Of a stretch of 64,000 nt of DNA, positions 40,854 to 47,864 are shown in pieces. Origin of the DNA: PWQG01 sp040882255 (GTDB lineage: Bacteria; Pseudomonadota; Gammaproteobacteria; Pseudomonadales; Pseudohongiellaceae); assembly GCA_040882255.1 (NCBI GenBank), contig JBBEBP010000028.1, positions 6,506 through 70,505 of the forward strand. The letters are read 5' to 3'. How positions within the stretch are numbered: the first letter of the stretch is position 1; every line of letters begins with the position of its first letter. The position numbers and the translations under genes were made by a program. The notes under the pieces are model-generated. The model had not been told where the DNA came from. It searched no databases and saw nothing but the letters and a program-made list of their open reading frames with translations.

Positions 40854-42254
40854 TCACTCTGAATCCCGCAAACGGAGAATGGGTCCGAGCCAGGTTTCAT
40901 AGTGGCGCCAGTGGTCTACCGCCGAGCGGTATACGGGCCGGCGCACCTGGGCGTGGCTGGCGGTCAGCACCGGACGCTCTGTGCGGTGGAAGTCCAGACA
41001 ATTCTCATGCGGCTCCAGGCCGGCGGCGCGCAGCAATGACGGAATCTCCTTCTCCGGGTTTCCGACCAGGTCTTCATAGGTGACGTCAGTCAGCGGGTCG
41101 GGAACCACGGTCCGCCAGTGGCTCATGATGCGCCGGTACTGCTGGTAGTAATGCGCCAGGTGTTCCAGGTCGTTATAGTAGGGGTCGTGGCCGCCGAAGT
41201 TGGCGCTGAACAGAGAGAAGCTGGTGGCGCGTGGATCGCGGGCACTGTGCAGGATCGGGGCTTCCGGGAACAGCAGGCGCAGGAAGCCGGTCAGTTCGAA
41301 GTTGGCGGGCATCTTGTCGACCACGAACGGGCCATCCAGGTCGTGCTCGAACAGCGCGTCGACGTACTGTTCGCGGGCATCTTCGAGCAGAGAAGCGTCA
41401 CCGGGGTCGGCTGGATTGACTGGTCCTGTCCGGCCCGCTTTTTCCCTGGCTGAAAGGAAGCGGTTCTCACATTCATGGGCCGTGATCAGTTCACCGGCCG
41501 CCTCGACCTCGGGGTGACTGGCCAGAATCTGTTCGATCAGCGTGGTGCCGGACCGGGGCATGCCTACCACAAAAATCGGCGTCAGATCGATTGGCAGGGG
41601 CGACAGCCGGGTGTGGAACGAGGAGGCCGGGTAGCGTGCAATGCGCCGGCGGATTTCCTCTTCGCGCTGTCCGGGCCGGTAGATTATGCCCTGGCGCTCC
41701 CGCTCTTCACGGGTCAGATCATTGCCCTGCCGGAACTGTGCGAATGCCTGCTCGAACTGCCCTGCCCGGTCGAGTATGCGGCCAGCGGCAAAACTGGCGT
41801 TGATCCGGTCAGCGATGCTGGCGCTCTCGTCATCGGCCACCTGCAGGGTCTGCTGTGCCGTCGCATCATCCGGATCGGGCACCCGCAGCTCGACCAGCCC
41901 GAACAGAGCTTCGCCGTTATCCGGCTGACATCGCAGCGCCTCTTTGTACTCCCCGAGCGCCGCCTCCGTCTCTCCCAGGGCCTTGTGCAGGTGGCCGGCC
42001 AGCAGGTGCGGGTAGGCCCAACCGGGGAAGCGGCGTTGCATGTCTTCGGCGAGCCTTTGTGCCTCCGTCAGGTCCTGCAGCGCGAAACGCGCACGCGCCA
42101 GTCCCTCCCAGCCGCGCCGGTCGTCCGGAGCAGCCAGCCGCGTCAACTGTGTGAAAGCGTGGGCGGCGCCGGACCAGTCGCCGCGGTGGGCCATCCGGGT
42201 TGCCTGTGCTCCCAGCGCATCCACGTCTCCGGGTATGTTCCGGTCATCCGTCAA
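40854..42254 (-). CDS. TPR-repeat sulfotransferase (second copy)
   Basis: A 466-residue protein of the same design as the one at 39080: an N-terminal TPR part (about 1-210; WSGAAHAFTQLTRL, AEDMQRRFPGWAYPHLLAGH) and a sulfotransferase domain with FVVGMPRSGTTLIEQILASH and HSARDPRATSFSLFS. The start is taken as the TTG at 42254 (MTDDRNIPGD), seven bases after GGAG; no ATG or GTG is well placed. It overlaps the stop of the AbiEii-like gene by 11 nt, so it may be expressed from the abiE promoter. The N-terminal frame upstream of that TTG reads through abiEii and is not meaningful. Confidence 0.78.
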   Translation of the reverse strand: MTDDRNIPGDVDALGAQATRMAHRGDWSGAAHAFTQLTRLAAPDDRRGWEGLARARFALQDLTEAQRLAEDMQRRFPGWAYPHLLAGHLHKALGETEAALGEYKEALRCQPDNGEALFGLVELRVPDPDDATAQQTLQVADDESASIADRINASFAAGRILDRAGQFEQAFAQFRQGNDLTREERERQGIIYRPGQREEEIRRRIARYPASSFHTRLSPLPIDLTPIFVVGMPRSGTTLIEQILASHPEVEAAGELITAHECENRFLSAREKAGRTGPVNPADPGDASLLEDAREQYVDALFEHDLDGPFVVDKMPANFELTGFLRLLFPEAPILHSARDPRATSFSLFSANFGGHDPYYNDLEHLAHYYQQYRRIMSHWRTVVPDPLTDVTYEDLVGNPEKEIPSLLRAAGLEPHENCLDFHRTERPVLTASHAQVRRPVYRSAVDHWRHYETWLGPILRLRDSE

Positions 42255-43098
42255 AATACTGCTCCATTGTGTCGATGCGAGCTGTGAAGAAGCGTGTGCC
42301 CCACAAATCCAGTCCGGGCAATTCCTGTGATGAAAGGAAGCGGCGCACGTCAGTCCTTGCGTCGTCCCAGTCAATGCTGTCAACCCGTTGCCGAAGGGCA
42401 GCGGTCAACCAGGCCCTGTCGACAGGGGGAGCGGTTCCCGCCCAGGGTCCATACTGTGCCAGCGCGTTTTCCAGTAACGGCAGGTTCGGGTGGATCCGCT
42501 GCCGCACATACCAGGCGAAATCGAACCAGTCCCTGCCTTTGACCCAGGGACGGCAAAGCAAAGCGTGGATCTTCAGTGCAAAATTGCTGGACAGATCCTG
42601 GTGGCAGACCTCGAAATCCAGAGGGAAATCGAGATAGCGATACTGGAATCCGGATCCTTCCGGGGGCACCACATCGATCTCCAGCTTGATGCGGATCTTC
42701 CTGCCCGGAGAGGAATCCAGTGCGATATCCAGTTGATTGATGATCGAATCTTCCTTGATCATCGCGGCGCGGACGGTTCTGTCCAGTCGGCCGGAAGGCT
42801 TGATCTCTGTGCTCAATCCGAACTGCGTCAACTGGTCACGCAGGGTGTCACAGTAGGAAGACCAATTGAAATGCTCATCCGGTGTTTTCAGTATGAAATC
42901 CAGATCCTCGGAGAATCGCGGGAGTCCATGGAGAATGCGCAGAGAGGTACCGCCCTGAAAAGCGGCTACCTCGAAGAATCCGGCACGCCAGAGTCCGTAT
43001 AATGACAGTTCCTGAAGAATCTCCTTCACGATCTGTCGGGTCTCGTTTTCATTGACTGGCCTGTGCTGCTCCAGTCGCTGCCGTATGATGTCGATCAT
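42244..43098 (-). CDS. abiEii: AbiEii-type nucleotidyltransferase toxin
   Basis: A 284-residue AbiEii/DUF1814 protein. AAFQGGTSLRILHGLPRFSEDLDFIL contains the GG-S and DxD nucleotidyltransferase motif; KIRIKLEIDVVPPEG gives the third acid and LKIHALLCRPWVKGRDWFD the conserved K-x-x-A-...-R-x-K-x-R-D segment typical of AbiEii/MenT toxins that add nucleotides to tRNA or other targets. It overlaps the antitoxin gene by 4 nt. AbiE systems act in phage abortive infection as well as TA. Confidence 0.9.
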   Translation of the reverse strand: MIDIIRQRLEQHRPVNENETRQIVKEILQELSLYGLWRAGFFEVAAFQGGTSLRILHGLPRFSEDLDFILKTPDEHFNWSSYCDTLRDQLTQFGLSTEIKPSGRLDRTVRAAMIKEDSIINQLDIALDSSPGRKIRIKLEIDVVPPEGSGFQYRYLDFPLDFEVCHQDLSSNFALKIHALLCRPWVKGRDWFDFAWYVRQRIHPNLPLLENALAQYGPWAGTAPPVDRAWLTAALRQRVDSIDWDDARTDVRRFLSSQELPGLDLWGTRFFTARIDTMEQYFDG

Positions 43099-43745
43099 GT
43101 GAATCCCTCCCGCTGCATTCCCTCAATGAACGTCTGGACTCGTCTGTGACGGTATACGCTGGACAGCTCCTGCAGCGTTCCACCCTGGATCTGACTCAGC
43201 TGTTCTTCTCCGATCCGCAGATGATGGCGCAGCCAGTCGCTGCCCTGCCAGGTCCACTTTCGGAAACACGCCAGATCCAGAAGTGCCCGGAGCGGTGTGG
43301 CTACCAGCGCGGGCTGCGCATTCAGGACATACCGCTCGACTCCCGTCAGGTGGTAGCGTTGATGCATCGCCAGCGGGGTAAAAGTGAATCGTCCCAATGC
43401 CGGGTGTTCCAGGCTGCGTGACCGGCCACCGGCAATAACGGAAGCGCACTCCGGTACTCCTTCCGGAATCCAGCCATGCCAGGAGAGTGCGGTTTCCAGC
43501 GAAACGTGACTGCCGGGATGGAGGTGTTGGGCTACATGAAATGGATGTACAGGTTGTTGGCGCAGCCGGTCGGACAACACGTACAAGCCGCGCTGGATCC
43601 GGATCAACTCGCCGGCTTTCAGTGCGCGGTTGACGAGGCCATGGCGCGCAGCTGGGCTTGCGTTCAGCAACCGGGCAACCTGGCGGTCCGTCACGATCCG
43701 GTCCCGGTAGTCGCTGTCAATGAGTTGTCGGGTCAGTGTTTGCAT
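43095..43745 (-). CDS. abiEi: AbiEi-type antitoxin/transcriptional regulator
   Basis: A 216-residue protein with an N-terminal winged-helix (VTDRQVARLLNASPAARHGLVNRALKAGELIRIQRGLYVL when read in pieces) and the AbiEi_4/C-terminal antitoxin region (HPFHVAQHLHPGSHVSLETALSWHG; TPLRALLDLACF). It represses its own promoter and neutralises AbiEii. The ATG is preceded by AAATTTTATGC-like A/T-rich sequence and the 17-bp inverted repeat described separately. It is upstream of and overlapping the toxin gene. Confidence 0.88.
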   Translation of the reverse strand: MQTLTRQLIDSDYRDRIVTDRQVARLLNASPAARHGLVNRALKAGELIRIQRGLYVLSDRLRQQPVHPFHVAQHLHPGSHVSLETALSWHGWIPEGVPECASVIAGGRSRSLEHPALGRFTFTPLAMHQRYHLTGVERYVLNAQPALVATPLRALLDLACFRKWTWQGSDWLRHHLRIGEEQLSQIQGGTLQELSSVYRHRRVQTFIEGMQREGFT

Positions 43746-43747
43746 AA

Positions 43748-43786
43748 AATGTTATATACTTCCATTTTGTGGAAGTATATAACATT
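43748..43786. promoter_or_regulatory. AbiE operator, perfect 17-bp inverted repeat
   Basis: AATGTTATATACTTCCA (43748-43764) and its exact complement (43770-43786) flank TTTTG, three bases upstream of the minus-strand abiEi start. AbiEi proteins bind such inverted repeats and bend the promoter. The A/T-rich arms contain TATA segments that could be the -10. Confidence 0.85.
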
Positions 43787-43831
43787 AATTGGAGCAATGC
43801 ATGGTTTCCTGGCCCGGAATGAGGCCGCGTA

Positions 43832-44563
43832 TCATAGATCCCCTGCCAGATACTGCAGGATGCTGACTGCTGCCAGTGGAGCCGTTTCCGTACGCAGAAT
43901 GCGGGGTCCGAGCGTCGCCGGTGTGAAACCGCTGTCAGAGGCCAGCCGGACTTCCTCGTCGGTCAGTCCGCCTTCCGGTCCGCTGAGCAGGGTCACCGGC
44001 TCAGGCCCGCGATCCGGCGGCAGGGTCAGGCGTGTTTCCGCCCGGGGATCCAGTACCAGGGAACAACCGCTGCGGGGCTGCCTCAGCCAATCTGCCAGCG
44101 ACAGGGGATCGTGCACGGTCGGAACCCGGCAGCGCCCGCTCTGCTCGGTGGCCGACACCGCCACCTTCTGCCAGTGCGCCTGGCGTTTCTCGGCCCGCCG
44201 TTCATCCAGCTTGACCTCGCAGCGCTCCGTGAACAGCGGAGTGACCGAAGTGACGCCCAGTTCGGTACATTTCTGGATGACGATGTCCATGCGGTCGCCG
44301 CGTGACAGGCCGATACCGATGTGCACGGGCAGCACCGGATCGGCGTGATTCTCCACGGTTTCGCGTGGCAGCAGCCGTGCCTGTTTCTTCGAGATATCCT
44401 GCAGCTCGGCCAGGCATTCACCGTCGTCACCGTTGAACAATGCCACCGTGGCGCCAGCCTTCAGGCGCAGCACGGTGCCAATGTAATGGGCGACTTCGCC
44501 GGACAGTTCCAGCGATTCGTTGATGCGCAGTGGTTGTGGAAGGTAGACGCGGGGGATTCGCAT
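43832..44563 (-). CDS. rsmE: 16S rRNA (uracil1498-N3)-methyltransferase
   Basis: A 243-residue SPOUT methyltransferase. The N-terminal PUA-like domain (RIPRVYLPQPL; GEVAHYIGTVLRLKAG) is followed by the trefoil-knot domain with IQKCTELGVTSVTPLFTERC, LLSGPEGGLTDEE and LGPRILRTETAPLAAVSIL, the SAM-binding knot. Length (E. coli RsmE 243) is exact. It methylates U1498 of 16S rRNA. The gene start lies 42 bp from the end of the large inverted repeat. Confidence 0.95.
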   Translation of the reverse strand: MRIPRVYLPQPLRINESLELSGEVAHYIGTVLRLKAGATVALFNGDDGECLAELQDISKKQARLLPRETVENHADPVLPVHIGIGLSRGDRMDIVIQKCTELGVTSVTPLFTERCEVKLDERRAEKRQAHWQKVAVSATEQSGRCRVPTVHDPLSLADWLRQPRSGCSLVLDPRAETRLTLPPDRGPEPVTLLSGPEGGLTDEEVRLASDSGFTPATLGPRILRTETAPLAAVSILQYLAGDL

Positions 44564-44605
44564 GAGGTGCCCGATGTCAGTGTGAGCTTGTCATTATGCC
44601 ATAGA

Positions 44606-44702
44606 GGTCCACGCGGCTCAGAAAAGAGGAAAAGAGGGACAGTCCCGGTTTTCAGAAAACCGGGACTGTCCCTCTTTTCCTCTTTTCTGAGCCGCGTGGA
44701 CC
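44606..44702. repeat. Perfect 48-bp inverted repeat with GGGACWGTCCC cores (family A)
   Basis: Left arm 44606-44653 and right arm 44655-44702 are perfect complements around one central A. Each arm contains a GGGAC(A/T)GTCCC core (44636-44646; 44662-44672) and an AAAAGAGG run. The right arm enters the 3' end of the BtuF-like gene, supplying its last 16-17 codons and stop. The left arm ends near the rsmE promoter side. The RNA would form a near-uninterrupted hairpin. Confidence 0.95.
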
Positions 44703-45548
44703 TTTAGTGGCCAGCCACTCCAATCCATCGATCACGCGCGGACCGGCGCGGCTGAAGTGGGCATTGCCGTCGCCGATCAGCACCCGTCCTTCCTGCACCG
44801 CGCGCAGCCTCTGCCAGCGCGTATCATCTGCCAGTATCTGCAGCGCTTCGCGGGAACCGGCTTCAGAATAGCCGCAGCACGCAACCAGTACCCGGTCGGG
44901 GTCGCTGTCGTGGATCGCGTCCCAGTCCACGGCTCCCGACCGCTCACCGGACTGCACCAGCACGCTCTCCCCGCCCAGCAATTCGATCAGATCGGGAATC
45001 CAGTGGCCACCGATGAATGGCGGTTGCAGCCACTCGAGGAACATTACCCGTTCGCCCTGCAATGGCGCCAGACCGGCAACTCTGTCGGCCCGTTGACGCA
45101 GAGAGGCGACCAGCGTCTCTCCTTCGTCGACGGCATCGATCACCCCGGCGGTCCGCAGGATATCTCCGTAGATGTCCTCAAGCGTGGACGCGTCCAACTC
45201 GATCAGCTCCGGCCTGGACGATAGTGCGGCGACGGCCCGGTAGACGTCGCCGCCTGAGACGGCGCAGATGTCACACAAGGTCTGGCTGATGATGACGTCG
45301 GGCGCCAGTCGTTCCAGTGTCTCGATATCCAGGTCGTAAAGGCCTTCGCCTCGCGCCAGGCGGTCTCGCACGAAATCATCGATGGTCTGCTGCGACTGTT
45401 CCACGGGTACGCCGGTGCGGGTCAGCACCGGGCGGTCCAGGATCGCCGGAGGGTGGTCGCAGCTGTGCGAGATGCCCACCAATTGATCCTGCCTGCCCAG
45501 CGCGCAGACTATCTCGGTGGCGCTGGGCAGCAGGGAGACGATCCTCAT
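44652..45548 (-). CDS. btuF: Cobalamin-binding protein, BtuF-like
   Basis: A 298-residue periplasmic-binding-protein-fold protein. RIVSLLPSATEIVCALGRQD and VGISHSCDHPP are the start of the BtuF/FepB family; PDVIISQTLCDICAVS and MFLEWLQPPFIGGHWIPDLI are typical of the cobalamin group. No signal peptide is seen at the chosen start (45548, overlapping the previous stop by 4 nt); the frame upstream belongs to the DUF6580 gene. The last 17 residues (GPRGSEKRKRGTVPVF) are encoded by the right arm of a palindromic repeat and do not belong to the family, so the original C-terminus was probably replaced by the insertion. It sits downstream of a cobalamin riboswitch. Confidence 0.82.
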   Translation of the reverse strand: MRIVSLLPSATEIVCALGRQDQLVGISHSCDHPPAILDRPVLTRTGVPVEQSQQTIDDFVRDRLARGEGLYDLDIETLERLAPDVIISQTLCDICAVSGGDVYRAVAALSSRPELIELDASTLEDIYGDILRTAGVIDAVDEGETLVASLRQRADRVAGLAPLQGERVMFLEWLQPPFIGGHWIPDLIELLGGESVLVQSGERSGAVDWDAIHDSDPDRVLVACCGYSEAGSREALQILADDTRWQRLRAVQEGRVLIGDGNAHFSRAGPRVIDGLEWLATKGPRGSEKRKRGTVPVF

Positions 45549-46081
45549 CGCGCGGGGGCTTCCCGGGACGCAGCGGCATGGTAGCGCTGAAAGAAGGCCC
45601 AGGCCGAGAACAGCAGCGCGGTGTAGAGCGCGTCGCCGAACAGCGAGTGGCCGAAGTAGGGAATTGCCGCGACATAGCACTCCACCAGTCCGGCCCAGGT
45701 GGGCGGATAGTACAGCAGCCAGGCGGCGAAATTGGATACCACGAAGAAAAACAGCGCCGAGCACAACGCGCTGCCCGCAACTCGCGAGACGGTGCGGGAT
45801 CGGGCCAGCAGCACACGGCCGATCACCGCGCTGCCGGCAAAGCCCAGGTACACCAGGGCCATGGCCGGGAGCTCATAGAAGCCCGTGAAGGCGTCGCCGA
45901 TCAGCAGGGCGGCGACGGGCAGCAGCCAGGCGGCACGGGTCGGCAGCACGGCGCCGGCGAACAGTCCGAGCGCGCCGATCGGCGTGACATTGTCGGGATG
46001 GGGAAGCAGCCGCATGGCGGCCACGATGATGACCAACAGTCCAATGGCGAGCCACTGGTTTCGATCCAGGGAAGAAGTCAT
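45545..46081 (-). CDS. DUF6580 membrane protein, putative ECF-type cobalamin transporter component
   Basis: A 178-residue protein with five or six membrane helices (WLAIGLLVIIVAAMRL; GALGLFAGAVL; LLPVAALLIGDAF; VIGRVLLA; ALCSALFFFVVSNFAAWLLYYP). The PHPDNVTPIGALGLFAGA motif and length are those of DUF6580, related to ECF-transporter S components. It is the first gene behind a cobalamin riboswitch and precedes the BtuF-like gene, so uptake of cobalamin or a precursor is the best inference. ATG 46081 has AAGGAG six bases upstream; an ATG at 46096 is possible. No ECF ATPase gene is nearby. Confidence 0.75.
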   Translation of the reverse strand: MTSSLDRNQWLAIGLLVIIVAAMRLLPHPDNVTPIGALGLFAGAVLPTRAAWLLPVAALLIGDAFTGFYELPAMALVYLGFAGSAVIGRVLLARSRTVSRVAGSALCSALFFFVVSNFAAWLLYYPPTWAGLVECYVAAIPYFGHSLFGDALYTALLFSAWAFFQRYHAAASREAPAR

Positions 46082-46107
46082 TCCGGTCTCCTTCATGCTC
46101 TCACCCG

Positions 46108-46325
46108 AGCACGGTTGTGGGATGTCGCCTGCAGGCCGGTCTCCGGGCTGACAGAGGATCACCGGGATTCCACGAAAGGAGATCCGCTGATCGGGCCGTG
46201 ACCCCTTCCCGTCCTGCCGGACAGTGGTACTGGTCATGGCCGCTGCTCTGCTTACCGTTGCGGGGGCAGCGCCGGTCTCTCACCGGCTTCCCGTTTCACT
46301 CCCGTATGGGGAGCACCTGAAGCGT
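46108..46325 (-). ncRNA. Cobalamin (AdoCbl) riboswitch
   Basis: Read on the minus strand, the 5' stem is followed by GGGAAGCCGGTGAGAG, then GCTGCCCCCGCAACGGTAAGC (read as GCCCCCGCAAC plus GGTAAGC), ACCACTG, and near the 3' end the conserved core GCCCGGAGACCGGCCTGC, which is the B12-box region. These blocks occur in the right order over about 215 nt and end 25 nt before the DUF6580 start. It should switch off the DUF6580-btuF operon when cobalamin is bound. Confidence 0.92.
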
Positions 46326-46374
46326 AGAGAACGATAGTCGGCGCGGGGTGGGTTGTCAATGCAAAGGGCTTCAG

Positions 46375-46397
46375 AAAACAGGGACTGTCCCTGTTTT
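46375..46397. repeat. Palindrome with GGGACTGTCCC core (family A)
   Basis: AAAACAGGGAC and GTCCCTGTTTT are perfect 11-bp arms around a single T. It lies between the riboswitch and the RHH antitoxin gene and can act as a terminator for minus-strand transcription from neither gene with certainty. Confidence 0.8.
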
Positions 46398-46436
46398 CCC
46401 AAAAAGTGGATCAGGGTGTTGGGTGTCCGGCGCTCG

Positions 46437-46667
46437 TCACAGTGACCCCCGCTCTACGTCCGTGTCTTCATGAGTCTGAAATTCGTCTGGTGATGGAAAA
46501 TCCCTCCAGGTTCCCGGGAGTCCTCGCACCGTGGCTGGCCATTCATCTACCAGCTTTTCCCGAATCACACTGGCAATCCATTTACTTTTCGAGAGCTTCA
46601 TGGCGCTGGCGTTGGCAGCCACTTTCCGTGCCGTCTCGTCGTCCAGATAAATCGTGATCTTACCCAT
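46437..46667 (-). CDS. CopG/RHH antitoxin-like protein
   Basis: A 76-residue protein beginning MGKITIYLDDETARKVAAN, a ribbon-helix-helix N-terminus, then SKSKWIASVIREKLVDEWPA and a charged tail. The start at 46667 has GAGG eight bases upstream; a TTG at 46685 is an alternative. It is followed downstream (46375-46436) by no toxin gene, and upstream lies a complete MazEF pair, so it is either an orphan antitoxin or a third member of that operon; 57 bp separate it from mazF. Confidence 0.7.
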   Translation of the reverse strand: MGKITIYLDDETARKVAANASAMKLSKSKWIASVIREKLVDEWPATVRGLPGTWRDFPSPDEFQTHEDTDVERGSL

Positions 46668-46724
46668 GGCATCAACCTCAATCAATTTACGTCTATTCCC
46701 GGTTTTGCGCGCAAACCCGTTCGG

Positions 46725-47075
46725 CTATTCCAGTAGTTCGTGGGCGCCGATCAGTGGCAACAGGCGGACCAGTACCGCTTCCATCGTGCTGGAATCCGCT
46801 TGCGTGATACGGGCCGCCTTGCGGTGCCGCCAGGACAGCGTCTGGATCAGACTGGAGGCCACCACAGAAGGTTGGTCCAGACCCTCTACCGGCACTTCGG
46901 TGGGGTGGCCACGGATGCTCGTGCTGACCGGGCAGCAGATCAGCAGGCCGGTCTGCTGGTTGTACTGCTCCGACGACAGCACCAGAGCAGGCCTGTACTT
47001 GCCGATTTCCTTACCGCGTGTCGGTTCGAAATCCAGCCAGATGATATCCCTTCGCCGCGGCACATACAGTTCCAT
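46725..47075 (-). CDS. mazF: MazF/PemK endoribonuclease toxin
   Basis: A 116-residue protein. YVPRRRDIIWLDFEPTRGKEIGKYRPALVLSS (in pieces) holds the MazF/PemK start and the KxRPxxVL motif; GLLICCPVSTSIRGHPTEVPV and the later QTLSWRHRKA fit the catalytic core with conserved Arg and Ser/Thr. It cleaves mRNA at short specific sites. Its ATG overlaps the mazE stop by one base (TGATG). Confidence 0.92.
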   Translation of the reverse strand: MELYVPRRRDIIWLDFEPTRGKEIGKYRPALVLSSEQYNQQTGLLICCPVSTSIRGHPTEVPVEGLDQPSVVASSLIQTLSWRHRKAARITQADSSTMEAVLVRLLPLIGAHELLE

Positions 47076-47335
47076 CAGTCTCCCCATTCCTCCTGGTCGG
47101 GTATGGCTGCTTCATCCGCATGAGCAGTCCGGGCATCCAGTCCGGTCAACAGTTCCTGCTCTGAAAAAGGCAGACGCAATGCCGGTTTCTCCCGGCGGGC
47201 GGCCTCGATGATGATCTTTCCATCGCGGACTTCCACTGACACCGGGCTGGTAATATCCAGCCTGGCCTGCGCCAGAATGCTGCGTGACAGACGGATGGCG
47301 GCACTGTTGCCCCAGCGTTTGATTTCCTGTTGCAT
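47075..47335 (-). CDS. mazE: MazE antitoxin
   Basis: An 86-residue AbrB-fold antitoxin beginning MQQEIKRWGNSAAIRLSRSIL, the MazE/PemI motif KWGNSxAxRxP variant, with a C-terminal acidic tail (TAHADEAAIPDQEEWGD) that should wrap MazF. The start at 47335 is set by the conserved N-terminus. A 9-bp inverted repeat lies 16 bp upstream. Confidence 0.92.
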   Translation of the reverse strand: MQQEIKRWGNSAAIRLSRSILAQARLDITSPVSVEVRDGKIIIEAARREKPALRLPFSEQELLTGLDARTAHADEAAIPDQEEWGD

Positions 47336-47350
47336 GGTACACTCGCACGA

Positions 47351-47372
47351 TGTAGATACGTTTGTGTCTACA
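47351..47372. promoter_or_regulatory. MazEF operator
   Basis: TGTAGATAC (47351-47359) and GTGTCTACA (47364-47372) are complementary at eight of nine positions across GTTT, just upstream of the minus-strand mazE start. Autoregulation by MazE is inferred from the family. Confidence 0.6.
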
Positions 47373-47462
47373 ATAGTGTTCCATACGGCGTCTGTCAATC
47401 AGCAGCGTAGCGCAGCACGAGGAATCCGGCCAATGAAGCCGGAAGGCCGGATTGACAAATGC

Positions 47463-47490
47463 CAATATGTCTATTAGTCTGGACATATGG
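47463..47490. promoter_or_regulatory. ArsR-type operator overlapping the arsR start codon
   Basis: ATATGTC (47465-47471) and GACATAT (47482-47488) are perfect inverted arms; flanking CCA and TGG extend the symmetry. The right arm overlaps the arsR ATG at 47487, so repressor binding would block both initiation of transcription nearby and possibly a leaderless start. Confidence 0.6.
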
Positions 47491-47864
47491 AAATGAATAC
47501 TGCCACCCGCATACTGTCCTCTCTCTCGCAGGATACCCGCCTGCGGGTGTTCCGCCTGCTGATCGAGTTCGGAGCCAGCGGCGCGCCGGCCGGCCGCCTC
47601 AGCGAAGAGCTGGAAGTACCGCACAACACCCTGTCTTTTCATCTCTCCCACCTGTCCCATGCCGGGCTGGTGCATTCGCGAAAGGAAGGCCGCTCGGTGA
47701 TCTACACCGCGGACCCCGGCGCCATGGATCAGCTGATCGCTTACCTGCGGGAGAACTGCTGCGTCCGGGAGGAGCGTGAAGGGGAGGCGTGCAGTCTTGA
47801 TGAAGATCGCTCGCCCGCCGATTCATCCACTGTCAATCAACGGAAAGAGAGCAATACTGCATGA
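47487..47864 (+). CDS. arsR: ArsR/SmtB-family arsenite-responsive repressor
   Basis: A 125-residue winged-helix repressor. LSSLSQDTRLRVFRLLIEFG and VPHNTLSFHLSHLSHAGLVHSRKEG are the ArsR HTH; there is no CxC pair in the recognition helix. Instead Cys91, Cys92 and Cys102 (ENCCVREEREGEAC) form a C-terminal cluster as in Acidithiobacillus AfArsR, which binds As(III) there. The stop overlaps the acr3 start by 4 nt. The second ATG (47493) is an alternative start, because the operator overlaps the first. Confidence 0.9.
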   Translation: MEMNTATRILSSLSQDTRLRVFRLLIEFGASGAPAGRLSEELEVPHNTLSFHLSHLSHAGLVHSRKEGRSVIYTADPGAMDQLIAYLRENCCVREEREGEACSLDEDRSPADSSTVNQRKESNTA

